Assembly: GCA_900542635.1 (NCBI GenBank)
Contig: UQOJ01000035.1
Location: 1-21,913, forward strand
Direction: 5' to 3'
Length of the DNA: 21,913 nt
Source: an uncultured Collinsella sp.
GTDB taxonomy: Bacteria > Actinomycetota > Coriobacteriia > Coriobacteriales > Coriobacteriaceae
Made by a program: the position numbers and the translations under genes. The notes under the pieces were generated by a model. That model was not told the origin of the DNA, made no database searches, and saw only the letters and a list, made by a program, of their open reading frames with translations. Below, piece after piece: positions 6,428 to 14,479 of the stretch. How positions within the stretch are numbered: the first letter of the stretch is position 1; each line of letters begins with the position of its first letter.

Positions 6428-8344
6428 ATGGTCGCATTCGATCGCAATCCGCAAGACTTTAAGTATCTGCGCCTGCTGTCGAGACAATTTCCCACCGAGC
6501 AATCCGCGTTTACCGAGATCATCAACCTCTCGGCCATTCTCAACCTGCCCAAAGGCACCGAGCATTTTATGAGCGACGTGCATGGCGAGTACGAAGCCTT
6601 TATGCACATCCTCAACAACTGCTCGGGCGTCGTGCGCGAGCATGTCGACGAGATTTTTGGCGACACGCTCTCCTTTGACGAGAAGGGCGAGCTGTGCACG
6701 CTCATTTACTACCCGCGCGAGAAGATTGAGCTGGTCCGCAGCCAGCGCGAGGACTCGCCAACTTGGTACAAGACGATGCTTGACCAGCTCATCATGGTCG
6801 CTCGCTCGCTTTCAAGCCGCTACACGCGCTCCAAGGTGCGTAAGGCCATCCCGCGCGACTACGCCTACATCATCGACGAGTTGTTGCACACGCACCCGGA
6901 CGAGAACAACTATCGCGTGCGCTATCACGAGCGCATCGTGGAGTCCATCCTGGAGACCGCCAGCGCCGACGACTTTATCGAGTCGCTCGCCTCGCTCATC
7001 AAGCGCCTGGCCGTCGACCACCTGCACCTGGTGGGCGACATCTTCGACCGCGGCGGCGGCGCGGCCAAGATTATGGACCGTCTGCTCACCTACCATTCGC
7101 TCGACATCCAGTGGGGCAACCACGACCTGCTGTGGATGGGTGCTGCGGCCGGTGAGCCCGCCTGCATCGCCACGGTGTTGCGCAACAACCTACGCTACGA
7201 CAATTACGAGATCCTCGAGAACGATTACGGCATCTCGCTGCGTGAGCTTGTCGCCTTTGCCGATGCTACCTACACCGCCGGTGAGTCCATCACCCCGCTG
7301 ATCAAGGCCATCAACGTGCTGCTCTTTAAGCTCGAGGGCCAGATTATCCAGCGCCACCCCGAGTTCGATATGACCGACCGCCTGTTACTCGACAAGATCG
7401 ATCACGACACCGGCACGGTCACGCTCGCCGACGGCAGCGTGTGGCCGCTCACGACCAACGACTTCCCCACCGTCGACCCGGCAGACCCCTATACGCTCAC
7501 GCCCCAGGAGCAGCACATCATCGACAAGCTCGTGTCCGAGTTTGTCACCGCTGATCACCTGCATCGCCATATCGATTTCCTCTATTCCCATGGCTCGATG
7601 TACAAGGTCGCCAACGGCAACCTGCTCTTCCACGGCTGCGTTCCGCTCAACGAAGACGGCACCTTTAGCAGCATGAACTGCCTGGGCACCTGGCACGCTG
7701 GCCGCGATTATCTCGATTTTTGCGACTACATCGCCCGCCGGGCCTGGCGCGTGGGCGACCGCGACGCTCTCGACTGGATGTGGTACCTGTGGATTGGCTT
7801 TAACTCACCCGCCAGCGGACGCCTGGTGCGCACCTTTGAGCGCGCCTATATCGCCGATAAGAGCACCTGGGTCGAGCCGATGGACCCGTACTTTACGCTT
7901 ACCAAGTCGCCCTCGGTCTGCGATGACATCATGCGCGAGTTTGGCGTCGCGCCCATGGCATGTTCGCCGACCGGCCACATCATCAACGGCCATACACCCG
8001 TCAAGACCACCAAGGGCGAGCAGCCCATCCGCGCCAACGGCAAACTGCTGGTCATCGATGGCGGTTTCTGCCGCGCTTACCATCCCAAGACGGGTATCGC
8101 CGGCTATACACTCATCTCGAGCTCGCGCGGCTGCCGCCTCAAGTCGCACCGGGCCTTTACAACGGTTGCCGAGGCACTCACGCGCAACGTGGACATCGAA
8201 AGCGAGACCAACCGTTTTGACCAAGCAGACCGTCGCCGCATGGTGAGCGACACCGATACTGGCGCCAAGATCCGCAGCCAAATCCAGGACCTGCGTCAGC
8301 TGCTCGATGCATATAGAAACGGTGCTATCGAGGAGCGCGCCTAG
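6428..8344 (+). CDS. fbp: Class III fructose-1,6-bisphosphatase
   Basis: Hydrolyses fructose 1,6-bisphosphate to fructose 6-phosphate in gluconeogenesis. The 638-residue protein has the calcineurin-type metallophosphatase core of the Firmicutes (class III) enzyme. The motifs are FMSDVHGE (47-54, metal ligands D50 and H52), VGDIFDRGG (202-210, D204 and D207), WGNHDLLWMGA (229-239), a late INGHTPVK histidine motif and IDGGFCRAYH. Length matches the family (about 640). ATG 6428 follows GGAAGG at 6416-6421; an in-frame ATG at 6383 lies inside the operator-like repeat and has no ribosome site. The gene is probably followed in the same transcript by the first GtrA gene. Control by the upstream inverted repeat is inferred. 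Confidence 0.95.
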   Translation: MVAFDRNPQDFKYLRLLSRQFPTEQSAFTEIINLSAILNLPKGTEHFMSDVHGEYEAFMHILNNCSGVVREHVDEIFGDTLSFDEKGELCTLIYYPREKIELVRSQREDSPTWYKTMLDQLIMVARSLSSRYTRSKVRKAIPRDYAYIIDELLHTHPDENNYRVRYHERIVESILETASADDFIESLASLIKRLAVDHLHLVGDIFDRGGGAAKIMDRLLTYHSLDIQWGNHDLLWMGAAAGEPACIATVLRNNLRYDNYEILENDYGISLRELVAFADATYTAGESITPLIKAINVLLFKLEGQIIQRHPEFDMTDRLLLDKIDHDTGTVTLADGSVWPLTTNDFPTVDPADPYTLTPQEQHIIDKLVSEFVTADHLHRHIDFLYSHGSMYKVANGNLLFHGCVPLNEDGTFSSMNCLGTWHAGRDYLDFCDYIARRAWRVGDRDALDWMWYLWIGFNSPASGRLVRTFERAYIADKSTWVEPMDPYFTLTKSPSVCDDIMREFGVAPMACSPTGHIINGHTPVKTTKGEQPIRANGKLLVIDGGFCRAYHPKTGIAGYTLISSSRGCRLKSHRAFTTVAEALTRNVDIESETNRFDQADRRRMVSDTDTGAKIRSQIQDLRQLLDAYRNGAIEERA

Positions 8345-8350
8345 CACCAC

Positions 8351-8405
8351 CCGCGGGGATTGGCTAAACTTGCTGAGTTTGTCATCCCCGCGGCGCTTCG
8401 GCGCC
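8351..8405 (+). promoter_or_regulatory. Overlapping alternative RNA hairpins between fbp and gtrA1
   Basis: CCGCGGGGAT (8351-8360) pairs perfectly with ATCCCCGCGG (8384-8393), and inside it AAACT (8366-8370) pairs with AGTTT (8376-8380). The last two bases of the outer stem (8392-8393) also belong to a second hairpin, GGCGC-TTCG-GCGCC (8392-8405), with a UUCG tetraloop. The two folds share these bases. No T-tract follows, so this is more likely a processing, stability or attenuation element than a terminator. Confidence 0.6.
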
Positions 8406-8422
8406 AGCTTAAGGCAGGTACC

Positions 8423-8818
8423 ATGCAAAAGCTCCTTGCGCAGATCATGAAATTTGGCGTCGTCGGTGTCATTGCCACGGTTATCGACTTTGGCATTATG
8501 AATCTGCTCCACTACGGTCTGGGCCTCAACATCCTAATCGCCAACACCAGCGGCTTTATCGTCTCGCTCATCTTTAATTACGTCGCCAGCATGAAGTACG
8601 TGTTTGCGCACAAGGAAGGCATGAGCCGCCGCCGCGAGTTCATCATCTTTGTCGTGCTGTCCGTGATCGGTTTGGTGCTCAACGACGGCATCGTGCTGGC
8701 GCTCAACGCCGGTCTGGGGCTCGAGGCCAATATCGCCAAGATCTGCGCCACCGCGCTTGTCATGGTCTACAACTTTGTGACCCGAAAGATCTTCCTGGAG
8801 GGTGACGAGACCAAGTAA
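8423..8818 (+). CDS. GtrA family membrane protein, paralogue 1
   Basis: GtrA proteins are small four-helix membrane proteins thought to move polyprenyl-phosphate-linked sugars across the membrane for decoration of wall polysaccharides. The 131-residue product has four hydrophobic segments, an early FGVVGVIATVIDFG motif, FNYVASMKYVFAHKEGMSRRREF between helices 2 and 3, and the C-terminal YNFVTRKIFLEG typical of the family. ATG 8423 follows AAGGCAGG (8411-8418). A TTG further upstream falls inside the hairpin and is rejected. It sits 78 bases after fbp and shares clear similarity with the second GtrA protein 219 bases downstream. No glycosyltransferase is adjacent, so the sugar substrate is unknown. 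Confidence 0.85.
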   Translation: MQKLLAQIMKFGVVGVIATVIDFGIMNLLHYGLGLNILIANTSGFIVSLIFNYVASMKYVFAHKEGMSRRREFIIFVVLSVIGLVLNDGIVLALNAGLGLEANIAKICATALVMVYNFVTRKIFLEGDETK

Positions 8819-8837
8819 CTCACAACCCTACGGCCTT

Positions 8838-8889
8838 ACGATGCCCACGGACAATGCGCGCTCAGTACAGTATCGCCCGTGGGCATCGT
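8838..8889 (+). terminator. Long-armed hairpin after gtrA1, probable terminator
   Basis: ACGATGCCCACGG (8838-8850) and CCGTGGGCATCGT (8877-8889) are perfect 13-bp inverted arms with a 26-base loop, followed by TCGTTTACG. The T-tract is poor, but the strength and position, 20 bases after the stop codon, suit a terminator of the fbp-gtrA1 unit. Confidence 0.55.
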
Positions 8890-8928
8890 TCGTTTACGGG
8901 CAATTTGTCAACGTTTGCGGATTAGCTC

Positions 8929-8961
8929 TTGAAAATTTGACGAGTTCGTATAGTTCTTTCC
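8929..8961 (+). promoter_or_regulatory. Possible promoter upstream of gtrA2
   Basis: An AT-rich stretch between the terminator-like hairpin and gtrA2 holds TTGA-containing sequence (TTGAAAATTTGACG) followed by TATAGT, a plausible -10 box. Hexamer spacing is not ideal for the best -35 match, so the assignment is tentative. Confidence 0.3.
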
Positions 8962-8977
8962 AAAGACCTTACGTTTC

Positions 8978-9002
8978 CCATGCAAAAGCTCTAAAGTAAC
9001 TC
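8978..9002 (+). repeat. Short relic repeating the start and stop of gtrA1
   Basis: CCATGCAAAAGCTC (8978-8991) repeats exactly the 14 bases at the gtrA1 start (8421-8434). It is followed two bases later by AAGTAACTC (8994-9002), which repeats the gtrA1 stop region (8813-8821). Together they read Met-Gln-Lys-Leu-stop. This looks like a gtrA copy reduced to its two ends by internal deletion, or a tiny leader peptide. Confidence 0.45.
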
Positions 9003-9037
9003 GTTGCTCGATTCATCAACGCATTGGATGTGATTAC

Positions 9038-9445
9038 GTGCGCAAGGCGCTGGCACAACCTCATACCAAGCAGTTCCTCAAGTTTGCCGTCGTGGGTCTT
9101 ATCTCCTTTGGCATCGACTGGGGCATGCTCATTGCGCTCGTCGAGCTGTTCCACCTCGACTTTTTGATGAGCACCACGGTTTCGTTTATCACGTCCGTCG
9201 TGGTCAACTACTGGCTCAGCATGAAGTACGTGTTCGACCACCGCGAAGGTATGAGCCGCAAGCGTGAGTTCACGATCTTCACCATCCTGTCGGTGATCGG
9301 CCTGGGCCTCAACGACCTGTACATGTTTGTGGGCGTCACGTTTTTGAGCATCGGCTACCAGGCCATGAAGGCCATCGCAACGTTCCTCGTCACCTGGTAC
9401 AACTACTTCAGCCGGCGCTTCTTCCTCGAGGGCGCACGGTCGTAG
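9038..9445 (+). CDS. GtrA family membrane protein, paralogue 2
   Basis: A 135-residue relative of the preceding GtrA protein with the same four-helix layout. It has FAVVGLISFGIDWG in helix 1, VNYWLSMKYVFDHREGMSRKREF between helices 2 and 3, and WYNYFSRRFFLEG at the end. The role expected from the family is membrane translocation of a lipid-linked sugar. The start is GTG 9038 with only a weak GGATGTG upstream. No in-frame ATG lies between it and the conserved core, so GTG is the best choice. A strong terminator follows 26 bases after the stop. The two genes appear to come from a tandem duplication followed by divergence, but their separate terminator and promoter signals suggest separate transcription. 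Confidence 0.85.
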   Translation: MRKALAQPHTKQFLKFAVVGLISFGIDWGMLIALVELFHLDFLMSTTVSFITSVVVNYWLSMKYVFDHREGMSRKREFTIFTILSVIGLGLNDLYMFVGVTFLSIGYQAMKAIATFLVTWYNYFSRRFFLEGARS

Positions 9446-9471
9446 TCGATTCACTATTTGCCTGAATGTAT

Positions 9472-9505
9472 AACCGGTTGGAATTCCCATTCCAACCGGT
9501 TTTTT
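9472..9505 (+). terminator. Strong intrinsic terminator after gtrA2
   Basis: AACCGGTTGGAAT (9472-9484) pairs perfectly with ATTCCAACCGGTT (9489-9501) around a four-base loop, and the stem runs into six T residues (9500-9505). Confidence 0.92.
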
Positions 9506-9544
9506 GTTTGCCGAGAGACCCGGCGGCCCAGTCCCATTCGCATG

Positions 9545-9582
9545 AAAAACGGGCGGCCCGGATGTTTGTCCGAACCGCCCGT
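9545..9582 (-). terminator. Strong intrinsic terminator of the DUF4430 gene pair
   Basis: ACGGGCGG (9549-9556) and CCGCCCGT (9575-9582) pair, with an inner CGGA/TCCG helix. On the minus strand the stem is followed by TTTTT (plus-strand A 9545-9549). It lies just past the stop of the single-DUF4430 gene and faces the gtrA2 terminator. Confidence 0.9.
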
Positions 9583-9604
9583 CTGGCGCGCTATGTCGAG
9601 GCCT

Positions 9605-10534
9605 CTAGCCTGTAACGTAATACCAGACCACGTTGTCGCCGTTTGAGAGAACGTAGTTGCTGCAGGCCGTCATGGGCGTTGTGCCGTTGACGGAGTACAT
9701 CCAGCCGCTCGTGCCGCCGTGCTGTTTCTCGGCCAAACCACCAATCGCGGAGACATACGTGCCGTACGACGAGCCATGTGCGTTGACAGAAAGGCCCAGC
9801 GCGCACAGGGCATCGTAAACGGTAGCGCCTTCGTTAAAGGTAAAGGTGCCACCAGAGGACACAGGATTGCCCACGGCGCTCGATGTGACCGAAACCGTCA
9901 CCGTTACGTAGCTAGGCTGCTGCGAGCTGCCCTGGTCGCCAGTAGAGGCGTTGCCGTTATCGGGGGCAGAAGATGCCCCGCTGGATGAGGAGGAGGCGCC
10001 AGGCGTAGAGCCGGCCCCGCCAGAAGAAGTCGAGTTCTGAGAAGTCGACTGATTGCCGTCGGTCTTTTTATTGCTGTTCTTCTCTCCAGACTTCTTGCCA
10101 TCCTTGTCTTCGGACTTTTTGCTATCCGAGCCCTTGTTTGATTCCTTGTCCGAAGACTCGGACTCCTTCTTAGAGTCAGATTTATCCGAACCCTTAGACT
10201 CGTCGTTCGACCCATCCGAAGATTTGGAATCCTTGGAGCCAGCTTTACCCGAAGCGACGGTCGAGTCAGACCCCTTGGCGTCCTTCGCGACGACGCTCTC
10301 CCCCGTCACGGTCTGAACGATCCAGTCAATGGACCAGGCGCCGCTCTCGGAAGGATGGACGAAGCCCAGCGATATGACAATTAGCGCAACGCACGCGGCG
10401 GTCAGGACGCCAGTAAGCGCCTTCCGTCGAGGGGCGGACGCCGCCGAAGCGGCGCCCTGTTGCTTTGCATCGTCGAACTGAATGAACGAGGAATTTGGTT
10501 GCTTGGGGTCAGCGTCCTTGGATTTATTGGACAC
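9605..10534 (-). CDS. Membrane-anchored single-DUF4430 protein (putative surface corrinoid-binding protein)
   Basis: The 309-residue protein has a cytoplasmic N-terminus (about 1-38), one transmembrane helix (about 39-59), a long extracellular linker of Lys/Ser/Asp/Glu repeats and Ser/Gly/Ala (about 84-206), and a C-terminal DUF4430 domain (about 208-307). That domain contains GTFTFNEGATVYDALCALG, GWMYSVNG and NVVWYYV. DUF4430 resembles the C-terminal domain of transcobalamin and intrinsic factor. Two cysteines in the domain (C244 and C291) could form a disulfide. GTG 10534 is chosen because AGGTGAGG precedes it; GTG 10543 directly abuts the upstream stop but lacks a ribosome site. The gene follows the large DUF4430 gene within nine bases, so both are probably one transcript under the upstream riboswitch. 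Corrinoid binding is inferred. Confidence 0.8.
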   Translation of the reverse strand: MSNKSKDADPKQPNSSFIQFDDAKQQGAASAASAPRRKALTGVLTAACVALIVISLGFVHPSESGAWSIDWIVQTVTGESVVAKDAKGSDSTVASGKAGSKDSKSSDGSNDESKGSDKSDSKKESESSDKESNKGSDSKKSEDKDGKKSGEKNSNKKTDGNQSTSQNSTSSGGAGSTPGASSSSSGASSAPDNGNASTGDQGSSQQPSYVTVTVSVTSSAVGNPVSSGGTFTFNEGATVYDALCALGLSVNAHGSSYGTYVSAIGGLAEKQHGGTSGWMYSVNGTTPMTACSNYVLSNGDNVVWYYVTG

Positions 10535-10543
10535 AGCCCTCAC

Positions 10544-13500
10544 CTACCGACGTTTGGTGAACACGAACACGCCGACGATGGCGAGACCGATGACGCCGGC
10601 GGCAACGCCAACAATGGCGAGCGGGTTGGCGCCAGTCTCCTGCTCGGAAGCACTAGAGGGCTTCTTAGCAGTGGTCGTGGAAGCAGCACCCGTATCGGAC
10701 TTGGAATCGGACTTCTTGTCGGACTTGCTGTCCTTCTTGTCAGACTTCTTGCCAGACTTCTTCTCGTCCTTCTTATCGGACTTATCGGAGTCCTTCTTGT
10801 TGGACTTGTTGTCCTTGGTCTCGGTCTTGGTCGACACCGTCGTCTTGGTCATCGGCTTATGACCCGGAGCGACAGCGCCGCCAGTCTGCTGGCCCTTCGT
10901 GCCGGAGCCGGAACCCGTGCCCGTGCCAGCGCCAGCACCGGAACCGTTGCCAGCGCCACCATTGCCGCCATTGGAGCCAGAACCGCCATTGCCGCCAGGG
11001 TTAACAGCATTCTTGGTCCACTTGGCATACAGCGTCAGATCGGCCGTCACCGGCGTACTGAAGTCATACGCCTGCGTGCAAGCCTCATCGGTGAACCAAC
11101 CGCCGAAAGTGTAGCCATCGCGCGTCGGATCGGCCGGCTTGACCAGCTTGCCGTCGGCCGTAGCAACAAACTTAGTGTCGCAAGCAGACCCGCCGTTGGA
11201 ATTAAAGGCAACCGTCCAAGACTCAACGGCCCCGAGCTTGAACAGCGTGCCCGAATCATTGATGTAGTACAGGTTGCCAAATGCATCGGCGATGACCGGA
11301 GAGTCACAGTACTGGTAATGGCCAGCCGCATCATAAATCTGCGTCGCCTCTGCATCGCCGAGCGTATAGCGATACACGCCACCACCAGCAGAGTAGTTGA
11401 CGTAATCCTTGCTATCCGCGCTGTTAACGGTGAAGTACACATGGGTCTTGCCGCCCTGAACGCTCACCAGCGGAGTAGCAGCAATACCGTTGAGGCCAGC
11501 CGGCAGCGCCTTGCCGTCGGCAGCAGCGATCATCGTGGTCTTACCCGTCTTCAGGTTATAGAGAACCAGAGCAGAGCCAGTAGCCGTCTGTCCGCCGACA
11601 ATCAGATTGTCACCAGACACCGCGGGGGCGCTCAGATTATTCGTAAGGCCCAGATCAACCGTCTTCTGCTCGCTCAGTACGCCCTTCGCCGAAAGCGAAA
11701 TCACATGAAGCTTTCCGTCGTGTGTCATCTGATAGAAGGTCGAACCATTAGACGGATCGGCAATGCAATCGGCATTTGCGACAGCGCCGAGCTTCATGGT
11801 CGAAACGACATCGCCCGTCGTCTTATCAATGCACTTAAGCGTGCCCGCGCTCGTAGGAACGATGGCATACTTATCCGTCAAAGCCGCACCAGTCCAGTAA
11901 TAGCCCTCGGCAGGGTCGATGTTCTGCCAAGAAACTTCGCCCGTGGCAATCTTAATGCGTGCAAAGGAGCCGTTGCCGTAGGTCGCGTTGTAATTCTCGT
12001 CATACGAAATATCGACCGAGCCTACATAGACGTACTCGCCGTCCGAAACGACGGTGCAGGAGCTCTGCGTCAAGTCCGTCAAACCAGGCGTCAGCCACTT
12101 GCAGATCAGCTTGTCTGCAGTAATCGCCTGGACCGCACCGCCGTTGAGCGGAACGATGATAAGGCCATTGGTATAGATCGGACGAGAAGTATAGCTCACC
12201 TTGGAGGCAAGCGGCGCAGAGGCAACCTTTTTGCCCGTGGACGAATCGATCTTAATGAGCTCGTTCTCGGTCGCGATATACACAAAGCCGTTAGCGATGA
12301 CAGGCTCGCTGCAGTTGGCATACTGCTGACCAGACTCGGCCTTCCAATCGAAGGCCCACTTAAGACCGGCGGCCTGCGCAGGCGTCTTGGCATCCGTTAC
12401 GGTCGAACCGTTGCCACTGTTGCCGTAGCCGGCCCACTCGGCATCCCAATCAGGGGTCGTCGCGCTCGGGTCCACGACAATCTTGTCGGGATCGGGCATG
12501 GCCGAATCGTCGGTGGCATAGGCAAGCGTAACCTTATCGCCGCTCTTGAGCGTAATCTGATTGGCGCAGAGTAAGGAGGGCTCTCCGTTGATATACAGGT
12601 GCCAATATTTATTGGTCGCAGCATCCCAGGCATACGGCTTGTGATCGAACGGCGAGTTGATGGAATTGAGGAACCAGTACTCACCACTCTGGGAGCCGTT
12701 GTACGTAACGCCCTTGGCCTTCAGGACCGTCTCAATAAGGTTCTGGGCAGTAGAGCCTTCGGGCAGAGAAACATTGCTTGCCGAGCCCCAACGAGTATTG
12801 TTGCCGTTGACATCGGGACCGATAACATCGACAGACCCAAGAACCTGGCCAGGAAGGGCATCGGCGTCAGCACCATACATAAAGGTGACGGCATCGCCCT
12901 CTTGGAGCTCGTAGACACCGGCGCCAACGTCGGCGAACTTGCCATTTACGTAGAAGCGCCAATAGCTATTAGTCGCAGCATCCCAGCCATAGGACTTACC
13001 ATCGAACGGCGAAGTAATGCCGTTGAGGAACCAGCCCCAAGACGATTCGCCAGCATCGAGAGTAAGGCCGGTCTGCTCAAGGAGATCCTTGGCAGTAGAG
13101 CCCGACTTGAGACTCGTCTGGCCCGTCGAAGCCCAAACCTGCTGCTTGCCGTCCTTGTCCTTACCGAGGACCTGAACGGAAGCATGGACGGAATCGGACG
13201 GCAACTGGTCGCCCCAGCCACCGTAGAACCACGTAACGGTATCACCAGCATGAATGGTGACATTGTCTGCCGTGTAGTCGCTCGACTTGCCGTTGATGAA
13301 CAGCTGCCAATAGGTCGAATAATCTTGGGGCGTACCCAGCTCAACACCGTTGTACTTAAGGCTCAGAATGAAGGAGCCAGCAGCAACGGCGTCGATGTCA
13401 TTCGCCTCAAGCGCGACCTTCGTAAGGTCAAGTGCGCTCGAGCCGGACGTCACCACATACTGCGCGTTATCGACCCAAGTCTGGGTCTTGCCCTGGGCAT

Positions 13501-14335
13501 CGCGACCAATGACGGTCACATTTGCGGCAACCTGGTCCTTAACGACAGGGGACGCGCTACCAGCCGTATAGGCAAACTCAATCTTCTGCCCCTGGGTGAG
13601 CTTGACGCTGCTCGCACCAACCGAGGAAGACGCGCCGTCGACGAACAGCTGCCAGAAGGCATAAGTCGTCGGATCGTAGGCAAGCGTGCGACCATCGCTC
13701 GGGGATGTGATGCTTTCGAGGTAGAAACCGTATGCCGTGTTCGGTTCGTACTTCGCCTTGAAGCCCGTCTTCTCCTGCAGCTTAATGAAGGCATCCGCAG
13801 CCGTCGCGCCCTCGTCGAGCTTGAGCTGCGTAGGCGCCACCCAGGTCTGAGCCTTGCCGTCGGCATCGGTGCCGATAATCGAGAACGAGACCTCGACTTG
13901 CTTCTTGGCGACATCGCCAGTTTCTGTCGGGTTCTCCGTCTGAACGGCAGCCGCGGCGGCAGATCCTGCTTGGCCAGCGGATGCCGTCGAAGACTGCTCG
14001 CTCGTAGCAGGGCTCTCCCCCGTCGCCGAGCCTTCGTCGCCAGTTGCCGCCTCTGTAGTGGCGGCACTAGCTGCAGGCGCGCTTCCGAAATCCGAAACCT
14101 CGGCGCCGCTCTGCTCAGCGGCACCACCCGCAAGCGCTGCGTCCTCGTCCGGCGTCGTAGCCTGAGCCACAGCCTCGGCAATGCCCTCGGCGCCCTCGGC
14201 CCACAGCTGAGCCGGCGTGGTGCCAAAGGCCATCGCGAAGGCCAGGAATGCCACCAGGCCGCGCTTGGCTACGCCGCGTGCAATTGCGCCACGGCGATGT
14301 GAGACGCGCTGGCGCTCGTCCTCAAACATATCCAT
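10544..14335 (-). CDS. Giant multidomain surface protein: four DUF4430 repeats, PQQ-like propeller, B-repeat, sorting-signal-like C-terminus
   Basis: A 1263-residue exported protein. In order: a signal peptide with long basic n-region (hydrophobic core about 26-40), an Ala/Glu/Ser/Thr-rich stretch (47-143), four DUF4430-like repeats (about 145-258, 270-372, 383-489, 499-608; each with a W/Y-rich YWxxYVNG-type motif and a closing G-D/Q-x-V/I-x-F/W turn), a PQQ-type beta-propeller (about 655-1037), a Listeria-Bacteroides/Flg_new repeat (1038-1107, GYTFGGWFTDEACT, LYAKW), a Gly-rich linker (1112-1150), a K/S/D-rich spacer (1161-1218), EQETG (1231-1235), a membrane helix (1237-1259) and KRR. The tail resembles a sortase signal with degenerate LPXTG. 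ATG 14335 follows TAGGAG. ATG 14416 has an even stronger ribosome site, but the added codons include rare AGG and AGA. The cobalamin-riboswitch-like leader suggests a role in corrinoid capture. Confidence 0.85.
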   Translation of the reverse strand: MDMFEDERQRVSHRRGAIARGVAKRGLVAFLAFAMAFGTTPAQLWAEGAEGIAEAVAQATTPDEDAALAGGAAEQSGAEVSDFGSAPAASAATTEAATGDEGSATGESPATSEQSSTASAGQAGSAAAAAVQTENPTETGDVAKKQVEVSFSIIGTDADGKAQTWVAPTQLKLDEGATAADAFIKLQEKTGFKAKYEPNTAYGFYLESITSPSDGRTLAYDPTTYAFWQLFVDGASSSVGASSVKLTQGQKIEFAYTAGSASPVVKDQVAANVTVIGRDAQGKTQTWVDNAQYVVTSGSSALDLTKVALEANDIDAVAAGSFILSLKYNGVELGTPQDYSTYWQLFINGKSSDYTADNVTIHAGDTVTWFYGGWGDQLPSDSVHASVQVLGKDKDGKQQVWASTGQTSLKSGSTAKDLLEQTGLTLDAGESSWGWFLNGITSPFDGKSYGWDAATNSYWRFYVNGKFADVGAGVYELQEGDAVTFMYGADADALPGQVLGSVDVIGPDVNGNNTRWGSASNVSLPEGSTAQNLIETVLKAKGVTYNGSQSGEYWFLNSINSPFDHKPYAWDAATNKYWHLYINGEPSLLCANQITLKSGDKVTLAYATDDSAMPDPDKIVVDPSATTPDWDAEWAGYGNSGNGSTVTDAKTPAQAAGLKWAFDWKAESGQQYANCSEPVIANGFVYIATENELIKIDSSTGKKVASAPLASKVSYTSRPIYTNGLIIVPLNGGAVQAITADKLICKWLTPGLTDLTQSSCTVVSDGEYVYVGSVDISYDENYNATYGNGSFARIKIATGEVSWQNIDPAEGYYWTGAALTDKYAIVPTSAGTLKCIDKTTGDVVSTMKLGAVANADCIADPSNGSTFYQMTHDGKLHVISLSAKGVLSEQKTVDLGLTNNLSAPAVSGDNLIVGGQTATGSALVLYNLKTGKTTMIAAADGKALPAGLNGIAATPLVSVQGGKTHVYFTVNSADSKDYVNYSAGGGVYRYTLGDAEATQIYDAAGHYQYCDSPVIADAFGNLYYINDSGTLFKLGAVESWTVAFNSNGGSACDTKFVATADGKLVKPADPTRDGYTFGGWFTDEACTQAYDFSTPVTADLTLYAKWTKNAVNPGGNGGSGSNGGNGGAGNGSGAGAGTGTGSGSGTKGQQTGGAVAPGHKPMTKTTVSTKTETKDNKSNKKDSDKSDKKDEKKSGKKSDKKDSKSDKKSDSKSDTGAASTTTAKKPSSASEQETGANPLAIVGVAAGVIGLAIVGVFVFTKRR

Positions 14336-14416
14336 TTGTCTCCTACTGTCTGCACTTGGAGCGTTGCCTTGAGGCTGCCCCACGCCATCGCGCATGTTAC
14401 GCTCGAGTTCCCCCAT

Positions 14417-14435
14417 CGGGGTCCCCCTTCCCTCC
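14417..14435 (-). promoter_or_regulatory. Strong Shine-Dalgarno for an alternative upstream start
   Basis: On the minus strand GGAGGGAAGGGGG (14435-14423) sits six bases before an in-frame ATG (14416-14414), which would add 27 residues to the giant DUF4430 protein. CCTCC in the riboswitch's closing strand (14488-14483 region) is complementary to this site, so it could be the sequence that the switch hides or exposes. Confidence 0.4.
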
Positions 14436-14479
14436 AGAGCCCTATGCACACCGGCGGCATACGCCGCAGCCGCATGCAA

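Noticed and set aside
10080..10820. Repetitive TCC/GAC-rich DNA that could look like a tandem array
   Set aside because: It encodes the K/S/D-rich linkers of the two surface proteins. Units are irregular and there are no spacers, so it is not CRISPR.
10460..14302. Two long plus-strand frames (704 and 567 codons) antisense to the DUF4430 genes
   Set aside because: They mirror the coding bias of the minus-strand proteins, are Arg/Leu/Gly-rich without domains, and lack ribosome sites. The minus-strand domains and signal peptide are unambiguous.
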